DNA of 8,485 nt from an uncultured Clostridia bacterium (GCA_946186535.1 CAMHNT010000088.1:1-8485); one strand, 5' to 3'; shown: positions 1 through 6,123, counted from the stretch's first letter. Translations and numbers: made by a program. Notes: generated by a model not told the origin, from the letters alone.

Positions 1-486
1 TGGCAAAGCTTTTACGGTGTGAACAGGCAGAGCGGCGATCCTCTCCACACAGACGCCTGTATTTACACGCCGGATATCGTGATATGCAAGTCGGATGATG
101 ACTCACCTAAACGTCTGAAAGAACAGGATCGTGTGACGGTAGATGTTATCACCTGTGCTGCACCCAACCTCAGAAAGAAAACGGGGAATGCATATAATAC
201 CGAATATGTGAACAGCGTGTCGCTGACATTGGATGAGCTGTACAGACTGCACCTGAAAAGGGCAAAGCATATTATGCACACGGCTGCTTTGAGTAATGAG
301 GACATTCTAATATTAGGTGCGTTCGGCTGCGGTGCGTTTGAAAACGACCCCGGAACCGTTGCAAGAGCTATGAATGATGCGCTGACGGAGTACCGCAAAT
401 ACTTTACAGCAGTCGAATTTGCAGTCTACTGCACCGAGCGAGATATGAGGAATTTCAATATTTTCTCGAAAACTATTGCGCGATAA
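1..486 (+). CDS. TIGR02452-type microbial PARG-like ADP-ribose hydrolase, 5'-truncated
   Basis: The frame is open to the first base, so this is the C-terminal 161 residues of a longer protein. A GTG at base 19 is an internal valine, not a start. The order of motifs fits the TIGR02452/DUF2263 family (microbial PARG-like macrodomain fold): DPLHTDACIYTPDIVI near the left end, then VITCAAPNLR, then ILGAFGCGAFENDPGTVA near the C-terminus. The last is the glycine-rich loop that contacts ADP-ribose in this fold. Family members remove poly- or mono-ADP-ribose from macromolecules in the cytoplasm. The GGG...QEE catalytic motif should lie N-terminal of the visible part, off the window, so activity cannot be judged here. 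The gene runs into a hairpin terminator shared with the convergent regulator gene. Family assignment is from memory of the motifs and is fairly secure; substrate is unknown. Confidence 0.8.
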   Translation, partial: WQSFYGVNRQSGDPLHTDACIYTPDIVICKSDDDSPKRLKEQDRVTVDVITCAAPNLRKKTGNAYNTEYVNSVSLTLDELYRLHLKRAKHIMHTAALSNEDILILGAFGCGAFENDPGTVARAMNDALTEYRKYFTAVEFAVYCTERDMRNFNIFSKTIAR

Positions 487-513
487 AGCTAATCAATAAC
501 ACAAAAGAAATTG

Positions 514-546
514 AAAAAGGAGACGTCACATCGGCGTCGCCTTTTT
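514..546. terminator. Bidirectional hairpin terminator between convergent genes
   Basis: Arms 514-525 and 535-546 pair over 12 positions with one A/G mismatch, around a 9-nt loop. The outer five pairs are A:T, so the plus-strand transcript ends in five U. On the minus strand the stem is followed by further U-rich sequence. The right arm starts at the stop codon of the regulator gene (546-548), and the PARG-like gene ends 27 bases to the left, so one hairpin plausibly serves both. Confidence 0.75.
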
Positions 547-791
547 CATATATCAATATCGTGTTCCGGTTCCTTCTCCGGTGCGTCCGGCACATATTCG
601 AGCAAATCGGAAATTTCGCAGCATAAATAATCGCATATACGAGCAAGCACGGGCAGATCGACCCGTGTTATTTTATTGTTGCAGTAGCTGTTGAGCTGAG
701 TGGCACTGACTCCGCAGTTTTTGATTATGCTGTACTTGCTTACGCCCTGCATTTTTCGATATTCATCGAGTGTGATAATGATTTGTCCCAT
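546..791 (-). CDS. Small XRE/Cro-type helix-turn-helix regulator
   Basis: 81 residues, starting at ATG 791. A TTG at 800 is in frame, but the AAAGG at 801-805 is spaced for the ATG. Residues about 8-66 form a compact helical Cro/C1-type HTH: LDEYRKMQGVSKYSIIKNCGVSATQLNSY, with VSATQLNSY as the likely recognition helix, then DLPVLARICDYLCCEISDLLEYV, the usual last helices of HTH_26-type proteins. The tail (residues 69-81) is short and acidic. It lacks any ligand or protease domain, so it is probably a simple DNA-binding repressor. It is divergently arranged from the membrane protein/lipoprotein unit and most likely controls itself and that unit; this is inference from layout. Family is clear; target unknown. 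Confidence 0.82.
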   Translation of the reverse strand: MGQIIITLDEYRKMQGVSKYSIIKNCGVSATQLNSYCNNKITRVDLPVLARICDYLCCEISDLLEYVPDAPEKEPEHDIDI

Positions 792-814
792 TCTGACCAA
801 CCTTTCATAAATAT

Positions 815-820
815 ATTATA
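815..820 (-). promoter_or_regulatory. Candidate -10 box for the XRE regulator
   Basis: A perfect TATAAT reads on the minus strand 24 bases upstream of the regulator's ATG, in A+T-rich DNA. I see no convincing -35 at 16-18 bases, so this is a partial promoter call. Confidence 0.4.
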
Positions 821-866
821 ATCTTATATCATCATCGAAATATGTAAAAGTTAAAACAAATATTAG

Positions 867-892
867 CTGTAACTATTGACAACTGCAACTAC
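867..892 (+). repeat. Two 10-bp direct repeats across the -35: possible operator
   Basis: CTGTAACTAT (867-876) and CTGCAACTAC (883-892) match at 8 of 10 positions, with both differences being T/C. They start 16 bases apart, so they flank the TTGACA -35 and overlap its first T and the spacer. A repeat at one and a half helical turns over the -35, beside a divergent XRE gene, is a plausible repressor site. The role is inferred from position only. Confidence 0.4.
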
Positions 893-905
893 TTTGTGTT
901 AAAAT
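876..905 (+). promoter_or_regulatory. Promoter of the membrane protein/lipoprotein unit
   Basis: A perfect -35 TTGACA (876-881) is followed after 18 bases by TAAAAT (900-905), preceded by TGT (897-899), which forms an extended -10. The start codon lies 36 bases past the -10, behind AGGAGGG at 929-935. This is the best vegetative-type promoter in the window. It overlaps a direct repeat described separately, which may be the operator for the divergent regulator. Confidence 0.75.
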
Positions 906-941
906 CACAGTAGAAATTTATTTTGTTCAGGAGGGTTTTAA

Positions 942-1490
942 ATGAACGAAAGGGAACAGTTGATATCCGCAATAAACGGCTCGACTGAGGTTGTTTCAAA
1001 GCTCGGTGAGCTTGAGGACAAAATCGAAGCTACGGAAGAAAAAATACGTAAATGGAAACCGAGGATCTGGATGACGCTTCTTGCTGCGTTTGGGGTGCTC
1101 TGTATTTTTGGCGGAATAGATGAGTTCAAAAAAGGTCATCCGAGCGCTGCCGGTGATTTTTGGGTCGGTGTGGTTATCATCGCTGTTTATGCCTATCACA
1201 TGTTTTATGCGGCTAAAAAGAAGAAACTGCTTTCTTCTTTGAATGAAGAGTATGAGAAGGTTTTAAATGATCCTTCGATTTCGTGGGTACCTGTTGACTA
1301 CCGAAATGCGGGCTGTATTTTGAAAATTGCGGAGTATGTTCGCAACAATCGCGCCGATACGCTGAGAGATTGTATCAATATGCTTGAAACAGAAATGCAC
1401 CAGAACCGAGTTGAACAGGCTGCATTGGTGGGTGCTCTTTACGCTAAAGAAGCGAGAGAAGAAGCGAGAGCGGCAAGATGGAGATGGTAA
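942..1490 (+). CDS. Two-TM membrane protein with coiled-coil head and conserved RADT-type tail
   Basis: 182 residues; ATG 942 is set by AGGAGGG six bases upstream. Residues 1-40 are charged and heptad-like (ELEDKIEATEEKIRKW), likely a short coiled coil. Two hydrophobic segments follow at about 42-60 and 73-91, with basic KKKK after the second, suggesting both termini are cytoplasmic. The soluble tail carries YRNAGCILKIAEYVRNNRAD and DCINMLETEMHQNR (about 120-156). I recognise this pattern (Y...A...RADTL.DCIN.YE...H..R) from C-terminal regions of various Firmicutes membrane and zinc-ribbon proteins of unknown function. The end is rich in Ala, Glu and Arg. The lipoprotein gene follows after 37 bases with its own ribosome binding site, so the two probably share a transcript and act at the envelope. 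No enzymatic motif is visible; function unknown. Confidence 0.8.
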   Translation: MNEREQLISAINGSTEVVSKLGELEDKIEATEEKIRKWKPRIWMTLLAAFGVLCIFGGIDEFKKGHPSAAGDFWVGVVIIAVYAYHMFYAAKKKKLLSSLNEEYEKVLNDPSISWVPVDYRNAGCILKIAEYVRNNRADTLRDCINMLETEMHQNRVEQAALVGALYAKEAREEARAARWRW

Positions 1491-1527
1491 GACCGAGAAA
1501 TCTATTATTTGAAAAGGAGTTTTTATC

Positions 1528-2688
1528 ATGAACAAAAGAATTGCGTCAGCGGCGATTGCAGCGGTTATGTTATGCGTTGCCTTGACTGCCTGTGGCAGAA
1601 GATCGTTTGATGTTACCGAAACAATGAAAGTAAGCTTCAGCGGCAGCGATGGTTACGGCGTGTGCGATCTTGAAAACGAATACGACTGGATCAGCGACGT
1701 GCAGGATTATTACAGCAAAGCAAAAAGCGTGACAAGTGAGCAGATAGAGCAAATTGAGTTTGCTCTTGAGGCTGTGGTCGAGTATGATATAGAACCGGAT
1801 GAGGGTCTTTCAAACGGAGACACGGTCACGGTCACACCGAAGATCGACAGCTTGGCGGACGAATACGCCTTTGATCTTATCGGCAAGCCTATTACGGTGA
1901 CTGTCGAGGGGCTTGAAAAGGTTGAGGAGTTTGACCCGTTTGAGGGTGCGAAGATCACGTTTGACGGCGTTGCCCCGAACGGTACCGCATTGTTTTCGTC
2001 GGAGCAGGAGGATATCACATTCTCTGTCGACAAGTATTCTGGGCTTTCAAACGGCGATAAGGTGACCGTTACGGCTGAACCGAAATATGGCATGAGCGAA
2101 TACGCTGCCGAACATGGAAAGGTGTTTTCAAAAACGGAAAACGAATACACGGTTGAAGGCTTGGCAAGCTACGCTATGAAGCTCGACGATATTCCCGATG
2201 AAACAAAAGAAAAAATGCAAAACCAGTCGAAGGACAGCATTACAGCGTCCGCAGCAGGCTGGGAAGAGGGCAAATTGCTGAAAAAGTCCGAGTTTGTGGG
2301 TTATTATTTTCTCACTCCTAAGGAGGGCTTTTCAACATCAAAAAATAATATTCTCTACTGCGTTTATAAAAATACGGTAAGCGTTAAGGGGGTAAAAGCT
2401 GGGGCAAACAAAGATACAAAGGAAGAAACGGGAGAGGAAACGTACTATATCTACTGCTGCTTCAACAACATTATGATCCTTCCCGACGGCACCTGTTCGG
2501 TGAATTTGAGTGACGTTCAGATGCCGAACTCATACGGCGTAACAGTCAAGAGCGCATACGGCGAATATTACTGGGGCGATGTCGAATTTTATACATACAC
2601 TGGCTACGCCGATCTCGACAGTATGTTTAACGACTGTGTAACAAAAAATATTGCGGAGTATTCTTACGAAACGACTGTTAAGGAGTAA
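1528..2688 (+). CDS. Secreted lipoprotein with a tandemly repeated beta-rich domain
   Basis: 386 residues; ATG 1528 follows AAAAGGAG at a suitable distance. MNKR, a hydrophobic stretch, then LTAC (19-22) is a signal peptide with a lipobox, so Cys22 should be lipidated and the protein anchored outside the membrane. Two related units follow. Unit 1 (about 28-132) contains VSFSGSDGYG, GLSNGDTVTVTPK and ITVTVEGLEKV. Unit 2 (about 135-214) contains ITFDGVAPNGTA, GLSNGDKVTVTAEPK and YTVEGLASY. Each is likely a small beta-sandwich; the same GLSNGD-type repeat occurs in other Clostridia surface proteins. The rest (about 240-386) is a separate domain ending in aromatic-rich YGEYYWGDVEFYTYTGYADL. It is probably co-transcribed with the membrane protein upstream. 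No catalytic motif is seen; a binding or sensing role at the envelope is a guess. Confidence 0.83.
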   Translation: MNKRIASAAIAAVMLCVALTACGRRSFDVTETMKVSFSGSDGYGVCDLENEYDWISDVQDYYSKAKSVTSEQIEQIEFALEAVVEYDIEPDEGLSNGDTVTVTPKIDSLADEYAFDLIGKPITVTVEGLEKVEEFDPFEGAKITFDGVAPNGTALFSSEQEDITFSVDKYSGLSNGDKVTVTAEPKYGMSEYAAEHGKVFSKTENEYTVEGLASYAMKLDDIPDETKEKMQNQSKDSITASAAGWEEGKLLKKSEFVGYYFLTPKEGFSTSKNNILYCVYKNTVSVKGVKAGANKDTKEETGEETYYIYCCFNNIMILPDGTCSVNLSDVQMPNSYGVTVKSAYGEYYWGDVEFYTYTGYADLDSMFNDCVTKNIAEYSYETTVKE

Positions 2689-2692
2689 AGTT

Positions 2693-2818
2693 ATGAACAA
2701 GAGGCTTTGTGCTGCGGTATTGGCTATGTGTTTTTCGGGCTTGACTATGCTGTGATTTCCGTTCTGCACTTCAGCGCAGGCTCACGCAAAGCGGACGTCA
2801 GAGTTAATACTCCGTTAG
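2693..2818 (+). pseudogene. Signal-peptide remnant of a decayed lipoprotein-like paralogue
   Basis: An ATG at 2693, four bases after the lipoprotein stop, is preceded by AAGGAG inside that gene's last codons (2680-2685), so initiation is expected. The frame reads MNKRLCAAVLAMCFSGLTML and meets TGA at 2753-2755. It begins like the neighbouring lipoprotein (MNKR plus a hydrophobic stretch). Reading through the TGA gives FPFCTSAQAHAKRTSE, which has the look of a signal-peptidase site after SAQA, before TAG at 2816-2818. The simplest explanation is a tandem secreted paralogue that lost its body. A real 20-aa translated peptide cannot be excluded. Confidence 0.5.
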
Positions 2819-2865
2819 TGTTATCGGACAATTTTATAATTATTATATCGCATAAATAAAACAGC

Positions 2866-2904
2866 AAAAGCGGTCGGCTCACATTAATGAACCGACCGCT
2901 TTTT
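2866..2904. terminator. Strong bidirectional terminator
   Basis: Perfect 12-bp arms AAAAGCGGTCGG (2866-2877) and CCGACCGCTTTT (2892-2903) enclose a 14-nt loop. The plus strand ends in five U (2900-2904). On the minus strand the stem ends in UUUU and is followed by GCUGUUUUAUUU, so it works both ways. It separates the rightward lipoprotein unit from the leftward coupling-protein operon. Confidence 0.85.
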
Positions 2905-3070
2905 ATCAGTATATTATACTAAATTTTGTTTATCCAATGCGCTTAAAGTAAATGAATAGTTTTCTGAAACGAGGGGTGCTGAATTAATCAGCGCCTCTTG
3001 CTGTGTATAATGTCTGCACTCTGCCTTCAAACATTTCCGTGTTACTGTTCATTATTCTGTCCCTCTCTTT
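2905..3070. other. Intergenic tail with possible small frameshifted ORF and weak hairpin
   Basis: Together with 2756-2865 this is the only stretch of over 300 bases without a confident gene. On the minus strand an ATG at 3052, behind GAGAGGG, opens a 22-codon frame (MNSNTEMFEGRVQTLYTARG...) ending at 2984. An overlapping minus frame (2914-3030, TTG start possible) ends protein-like, with ALINSAPLVSENYSFTLSAL, at TAA 2914-2916. The two are offset by one base and may be halves of one small gene. An imperfect hairpin (2971-2982 with 2988-2997, two-base bulge, loop ATTAA) lies in the overlap. Nothing else is evident. Confidence 0.35.
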
Positions 3071-3658
3071 CTATTGACGGGTCAAGGTATATCCTGCGTA
3101 CTCGCCTTCGAGAATCTCGCGGACAAGTCTGAGGTCGAAGCCTGTTTTCCCCTCGCGGAGTACGTCCTCCTTCAGCCGGATTTTTCTCCATTCGTGATAA
3201 AGAAAGTGTTTTGCTATAGCGGAATCGAGCCTCAGCCGCTGATTGACAATATCTTCCTTATCAAACACGGTATCTATGATTATCTCCGGTCCGGAATAGC
3301 ATATATCATTCGATGAATAATCTGTAAGAAGCCACAGCCCTTTCAGATGCGGCAGCCCATCTTTTGCGAGCTTCATAAAGCGAGCTGTCGTTTTCGGAGT
3401 ATCACGGTGAGGAATATAAATATCGATCTCACTTGGTTTTATAGGTTTTGCGTTTATGAGTGCGTCCTTAACATCACGAATAGCGGCAGGCTTTGCGGTG
3501 CGTGTCATGCTGTCGGCGGCATTGTATACGGCTTGAAGATCGTTCGGGGTCAGAAGAATAGTCTGCTCGGGATCCTCGTAAAGACGCTCCGCCTCTGCCT
3601 TAAGGTCTATAATTGCGTTTATGGTGTTGATGCTTACGGCATATTTGTTGTTGCTCAT
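3071..3658 (-). CDS. Unrecognised protein, last confident gene of the coupling-ATPase operon
   Basis: 195 residues from ATG 3658, chosen because AAGGAGG (3667-3673) lies 8 bases upstream. A TTG at 3694 is in frame and also has AAAGGAG ahead of it, so a form with 12 extra residues is possible. I do not recognise the family. The N-terminal half is helical and charged (INTINAIIDLKAEAERLYED, LTPNDLQAVYNAADSMTR). The middle has DIYIPHRDTPKTTARFMKL, and the C-terminal half resembles an alpha/beta fold with LKGLWLLTDYSS and PEIIIDTVF, then basic helices. There is no signal peptide or TM segment, so it should be cytoplasmic. It follows the 85-aa gene in the same orientation and is probably the last or second-last gene of the operon. 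Confidence 0.72.
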   Translation of the reverse strand: MSNNKYAVSINTINAIIDLKAEAERLYEDPEQTILLTPNDLQAVYNAADSMTRTAKPAAIRDVKDALINAKPIKPSEIDIYIPHRDTPKTTARFMKLAKDGLPHLKGLWLLTDYSSNDICYSGPEIIIDTVFDKEDIVNQRLRLDSAIAKHFLYHEWRKIRLKEDVLREGKTGFDLRLVREILEGEYAGYTLTRQ

Positions 3659-3717
3659 GGCTTTGTCCTCCTTGATAAAGCTTTTTTCGGTCAAGGTGCG
3701 ATCTCTCCTTTATGTTG

Positions 3718-3975
3718 TTAATCTAAGTAAATCAGCAGACGGTACTTGTCGTGAAGCGTTTTCCATTCATCGTAGGATAATTCCCTGCTGTCGGTGTAGT
3801 ATATTTTAAGGTATACCGCAAGATTGCAGTTCGCACTCTCCCATGCTTCTTTATCGCCTCTTATATCTGCCAGCCTAAGCTTGTCTATCATTTTCCGGAG
3901 TCTGACGGGAAGCCGTTCCTCTATTGCCGAGGTGTCGATATCTTCTCTGATCCACCCGAATTTTTTATCGTTCAT
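3718..3975 (-). CDS. Unrecognised 85-aa charged protein
   Basis: ATG 3975 follows a strong AAAGGAGG (3985-3992) at 9 bases, so translation is well supported. The protein is largely helical and rich in Lys, Arg, Glu and Asp, with RLPVRLRKMIDKLRLADIRG (about 21-40) and a Tyr/Trp-rich second half (VYLKIYYTDSRELSYDEWKTL). No TM segment, signal peptide or metal-binding cysteines are seen. It sits between the coupling ATPase and the 195-aa protein in one direction, and two alternative hairpins stand right before its ribosome binding site. I cannot name a family. An accessory or adaptor role with the ATPase is only suggested by the context. Confidence 0.7.
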   Translation of the reverse strand: MNDKKFGWIREDIDTSAIEERLPVRLRKMIDKLRLADIRGDKEAWESANCNLAVYLKIYYTDSRELSYDEWKTLHDKYRLLIYLD

Positions 3976-3991
3976 TACATTCGTCCTCCTT

Positions 3992-4029
3992 TGTACAGAC
4001 TCTCTGTACAGCTATACGCAGAGAGTCTG
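3992..4029 (-). promoter_or_regulatory. Two mutually exclusive hairpins ahead of the 85-aa gene
   Basis: Stem A pairs CAGACTCTCTG (3996-4006) with CAGAGAGTCTG (4019-4029), 11 perfect pairs and a 12-nt loop. Stem B pairs TGTACAG (3992-3998) with CTGTACA (4004-4010), 7 perfect pairs and a 5-nt loop. They share bases 3996-3998 and 4004-4006, so they cannot coexist. On the leftward transcript stem B abuts the AAAGGAGG of the 85-aa gene. No U-tract follows, so it is not a simple terminator. A role in processing, pausing or access to the ribosome site is inference. Confidence 0.5.
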
Positions 4030-4037
4030 CATTAAGT

Positions 4038-5384
4038 TTAATATAACAGCTTTTCGTGTTCAAAATCAATCCTCTCTGCCGTTTCTGAAAATACCGGCTT
4101 TTTTCCTCGCTCAAACACCCAGCAGTGACCTACGGGCATATAAAGCACCTGTTCAAGCGGCTTGTTGCAGCGGCGGCTTACCGCTTCGGCAGTTTCAATA
4201 TCGTTGCCTCCCATGTATATATATGTGTCGCAGTTGGCAAGTATCGTTTTGTCGGTGCCCTGCCTGCCCTTTAGAAGCTGTGATTCCGATTGAAGCATCA
4301 GAGATACCGAAATAGCACGTGAGCGGATAGTGGAAATGATAGTGTCGAGATTGTCGATTACGGTTGTTGCGCCGTAGTCATCGAGGAAGAAGCGAACGGG
4401 TATCGGCAGGCGGCTGTTTTTGCACCTGTCGGCGATTCGGCAAAGGCTGTTTATCGCCTGTGAAAAGAAAAGGTTTACAAGTCCGTCCATAGAGCGGTCG
4501 CAGTCGCTTTGGATAACGAACAGCGCAAATTTTTCATCGACGAGCTTTTCAAAATCTATGTCGTTGCCGGACATCATCAGATCGATTTCCTCGGTGGTAA
4601 AATTGGAAAATTTTGCATTTATGCAGACCCGAAACGAATCGAATGTCTTTTCTGAGGCGGCATTGACGTTGCGAAACTGCTCATATGCCCAAGATTTTGG
4701 ATTTTTCTTGTAAAGCTCTTCAAAGCGGTCTGCAAGCAGCGAGGCTTTTTCCGTGGTGCGGCGTTCTCCGTCCGACGTTATCAGCCTGCGAGTGAAGCGT
4801 TCGCTTTCTCCAAGCAGTGACAGAATTCCTCTGAAATTCATCGGCTCATAGTCTGTTTCTACCATATATCCTATCAAAGCAGAGATAAACGTCACGGTAT
4901 TCTGATCCCAGAATGGGTCAAGCGAACTGTAGGCTGTATCGCTCGAACAGCTGTATGTGATCGTATTGGCGATACGAAGAATATCCTGTGTTGTTTTTAT
5001 ATTAGCCAACGGGTTGTACCGTGCGGAACGCTCCGGATTTTTGAAGTCAACTATCAAAACGTGGTAGCCCTCCTCCTCCAAAAACCTGCCGTGTTTTCTG
5101 ACAAGATTCCCCTTGGAGTCTGAAATAATGGGAATACCTACCGTCTGCCTGATGTTAGGTTCAACAAAGCTTGTAGTTTTTCCGCATCCGCTCGTGCCCA
5201 TGACGATTACATTGTTATTGAGCTTTGTGACATAATCATCGAGTTGACGGCGCGAATTCTTTGCAAAAATAAAATCGGTCTTGTTGAAAAGGTCCGTTTC
5301 GCTTTTGGGCGTGATGTAGAAAGGTTTTTCATATTCCTCATCAACGCCGTAAATGCTGTCAAAATAGTAGTGGTTATTATTCAT
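4038..5384 (-). CDS. Compact VirD4/TraG-like coupling ATPase without membrane anchor
   Basis: 448 residues; ATG 5384 is set by AAGGAGG (5392-5398) 7 bases upstream. The Walker A is GTSGCGKT (63-70). RYNPL (122-126) and DPFWDQNTVTFISALIGYM (157-175) are typical of VirD4/TraG-family conjugative coupling proteins. The Walker B is RFFLDDYGAT (331-340), with DDY in place of the common DEF, and SLMLQSESQL (361-370) supplies the conserved glutamine region. Coupling proteins are hexameric ATPases that pass DNA-protein substrates to a type IV secretion channel. Most have N-terminal TM helices and are longer than 550 residues; here the Walker A starts by residue 63 with no hydrophobic segment before it, so the protein should be soluble or use a partner for anchoring. 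It lies downstream of a ClpP-like protease and a small membrane protein. Family secure; role in DNA transfer, rather than another translocation task, is inferred. Confidence 0.88.
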   Translation of the reverse strand: MNNNHYYFDSIYGVDEEYEKPFYITPKSETDLFNKTDFIFAKNSRRQLDDYVTKLNNNVIVMGTSGCGKTTSFVEPNIRQTVGIPIISDSKGNLVRKHGRFLEEEGYHVLIVDFKNPERSARYNPLANIKTTQDILRIANTITYSCSSDTAYSSLDPFWDQNTVTFISALIGYMVETDYEPMNFRGILSLLGESERFTRRLITSDGERRTTEKASLLADRFEELYKKNPKSWAYEQFRNVNAASEKTFDSFRVCINAKFSNFTTEEIDLMMSGNDIDFEKLVDEKFALFVIQSDCDRSMDGLVNLFFSQAINSLCRIADRCKNSRLPIPVRFFLDDYGATTVIDNLDTIISTIRSRAISVSLMLQSESQLLKGRQGTDKTILANCDTYIYMGGNDIETAEAVSRRCNKPLEQVLYMPVGHCWVFERGKKPVFSETAERIDFEHEKLLY

Positions 5385-5407
5385 TTGTGTTCCTCCTTGA
5401 ATTTATC

Positions 5408-5520
5408 TCACATAAACCATGTGACAAAATACGGGAGTAAAATTTCGCAGTTAATGTAATATCTTTGAGAGTAAAACAATGCCGATACATAACTGCGAAA
5501 TTTACATCACAGATTTGTCA
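5408..5520. repeat. Nested inverted repeat between clpP-like and coupling-ATPase genes
   Basis: The core arms AAATTTCGCAGTTA (5440-5453) and TAACTGCGAAATTT (5490-5503) are perfect over 14 bp, with a 36-nt loop. Pairing can continue outward to GTA/TAC and inward to TGT/ACA with single-base bulges. An outer pair TGACAAA (5422-5428) and TTTGTCA (5514-5520) is also inverted. A further small hairpin, TCACAT (5408-5413) with ATGTGA (5419-5424), sits on the left. Neither strand shows a proper U-tract, so it is not a normal terminator. It could be an origin of transfer, a recombination site or a structured leader for the ATPase mRNA; the sequence does not decide. Confidence 0.6.
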
Positions 5521-5540
5521 ACAAAGTTTATGCCAAATGA

Positions 5541-6122
5541 TTAATAGATATTGCCTATGGCGTCACAGATGCCGAAATCAACAGCTTCTTCTGCCGTCAT
5601 ATAGTTGTCGAATGCAGTTGCCTTGTCGATCTCTTCAAGGCTTTTGCCGGTGTGTTTTGCGAGTATCTCGTTGAGACACCGCTTTACATCGAGGATTATC
5701 TGCGCATTCTGCTTGATCGTAGTTGCAGAACCGCCGAAGCCGTTTGAGATCAGCGGCTCGTGGATCATTACCTTGGAGTGGGGAAGGATAAACCGCTTGC
5801 CTTTCCTGCCGCCTGCCAAGATGATCGCACCCATGCTTGCGGCAAGTCCGGTGCAGACGATCTTCAGCTCATATGGGTAGCTTCGTATGATGTCGTAGAT
5901 CATAAGCCCTGCCGTGACCTCGCCGCCGGGAGAGTTTAAGTAGATCGTTACCTCCTTTCCTTTGCTTTGCAGATATTTCATTATTGAAGCAAAGCGAAGC
6001 GCTGTGTTTGTGGTGATATCTCCATTGAGGAAGATATTCCCCTGTTCTGCATGGACGGCTGTGAGGTCGAACTCCTTGCCGCCGCTTGCGCTTTCAAAGT
6101 AGATCTTATCGGGTAGATTCAT
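5541..6122 (-). CDS. ClpP-like serine peptidase (accessory ClpP paralogue)
   Basis: 193 residues, the usual ClpP length. AAAGGAG, lying within the tail of the upstream gene, fixes ATG 6122. The fold markers run in order: IYLNSPGGEVTAG (60-72), the nucleophile in GLAASMGAI (Ser96), the His in HSKVMIHEP (His121), and the Asp in AFDNYMTAEEAVDFG (Asp172). The triad is therefore intact. ClpP forms tetradecameric chambers that degrade or process proteins, normally with an AAA+ unfoldase. No ClpX/ClpA gene is nearby. The N-terminus lacks the hydrophobic start typical of housekeeping ClpP, and the accessory setting recalls ClpP-like proteins of mobile elements and phage head-maturation proteases. It follows the membrane-protein gene after one base, so the two are translationally linked. 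It may process a component of the transfer machinery; that is inference. Confidence 0.9.
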   Translation of the reverse strand: MNLPDKIYFESASGGKEFDLTAVHAEQGNIFLNGDITTNTALRFASIMKYLQSKGKEVTIYLNSPGGEVTAGLMIYDIIRSYPYELKIVCTGLAASMGAIILAGGRKGKRFILPHSKVMIHEPLISNGFGGSATTIKQNAQIILDVKRCLNEILAKHTGKSLEEIDKATAFDNYMTAEEAVDFGICDAIGNIY

Positions 6123-6123
6123 T

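Noticed and set aside
63..398. 111-codon minus-strand frame inside the PARG-like gene
   Set aside because: The plus frame carries clear family motifs; the minus frame has none.
2753..2755. TGA read as a sense codon (recoded genetic code) to restore the lipoprotein-like remnant
   Set aside because: Other clear genes in the window end at TGA (recombinase, XRE regulator), and the read-through frame stops again soon after.
3006..3011. TATAAT on the plus strand
   Set aside because: There is no -35 at a proper distance, and it would only drive antisense RNA into the 195-aa gene.
3347..3721. 124-codon plus-strand open frame rich in Cys and Val
   Set aside because: It is antisense to the 195-aa gene, which has a strong ribosome site and an operon context; the composition is that of a shadow frame.
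3824..4315. 163-codon plus-strand open frame opposite the coupling ATPase and 85-aa gene
   Set aside because: It runs antisense across two well-supported genes, contains low-complexity Ser/Leu runs typical of reverse-frame translation, and has no convincing ribosome site.
5440..5503. Inverted repeat as a MITE or insertion sequence
   Set aside because: The element would be only 64 bp, no target-site duplication is evident at its edges, and further inverted pairs extend outside the core.
5541..6122. Phage head-maturation protease as evidence of a prophage
   Set aside because: No portal, capsid or terminase gene lies nearby; the neighbours are a coupling ATPase and a membrane protein, so a phage assignment is unsupported.
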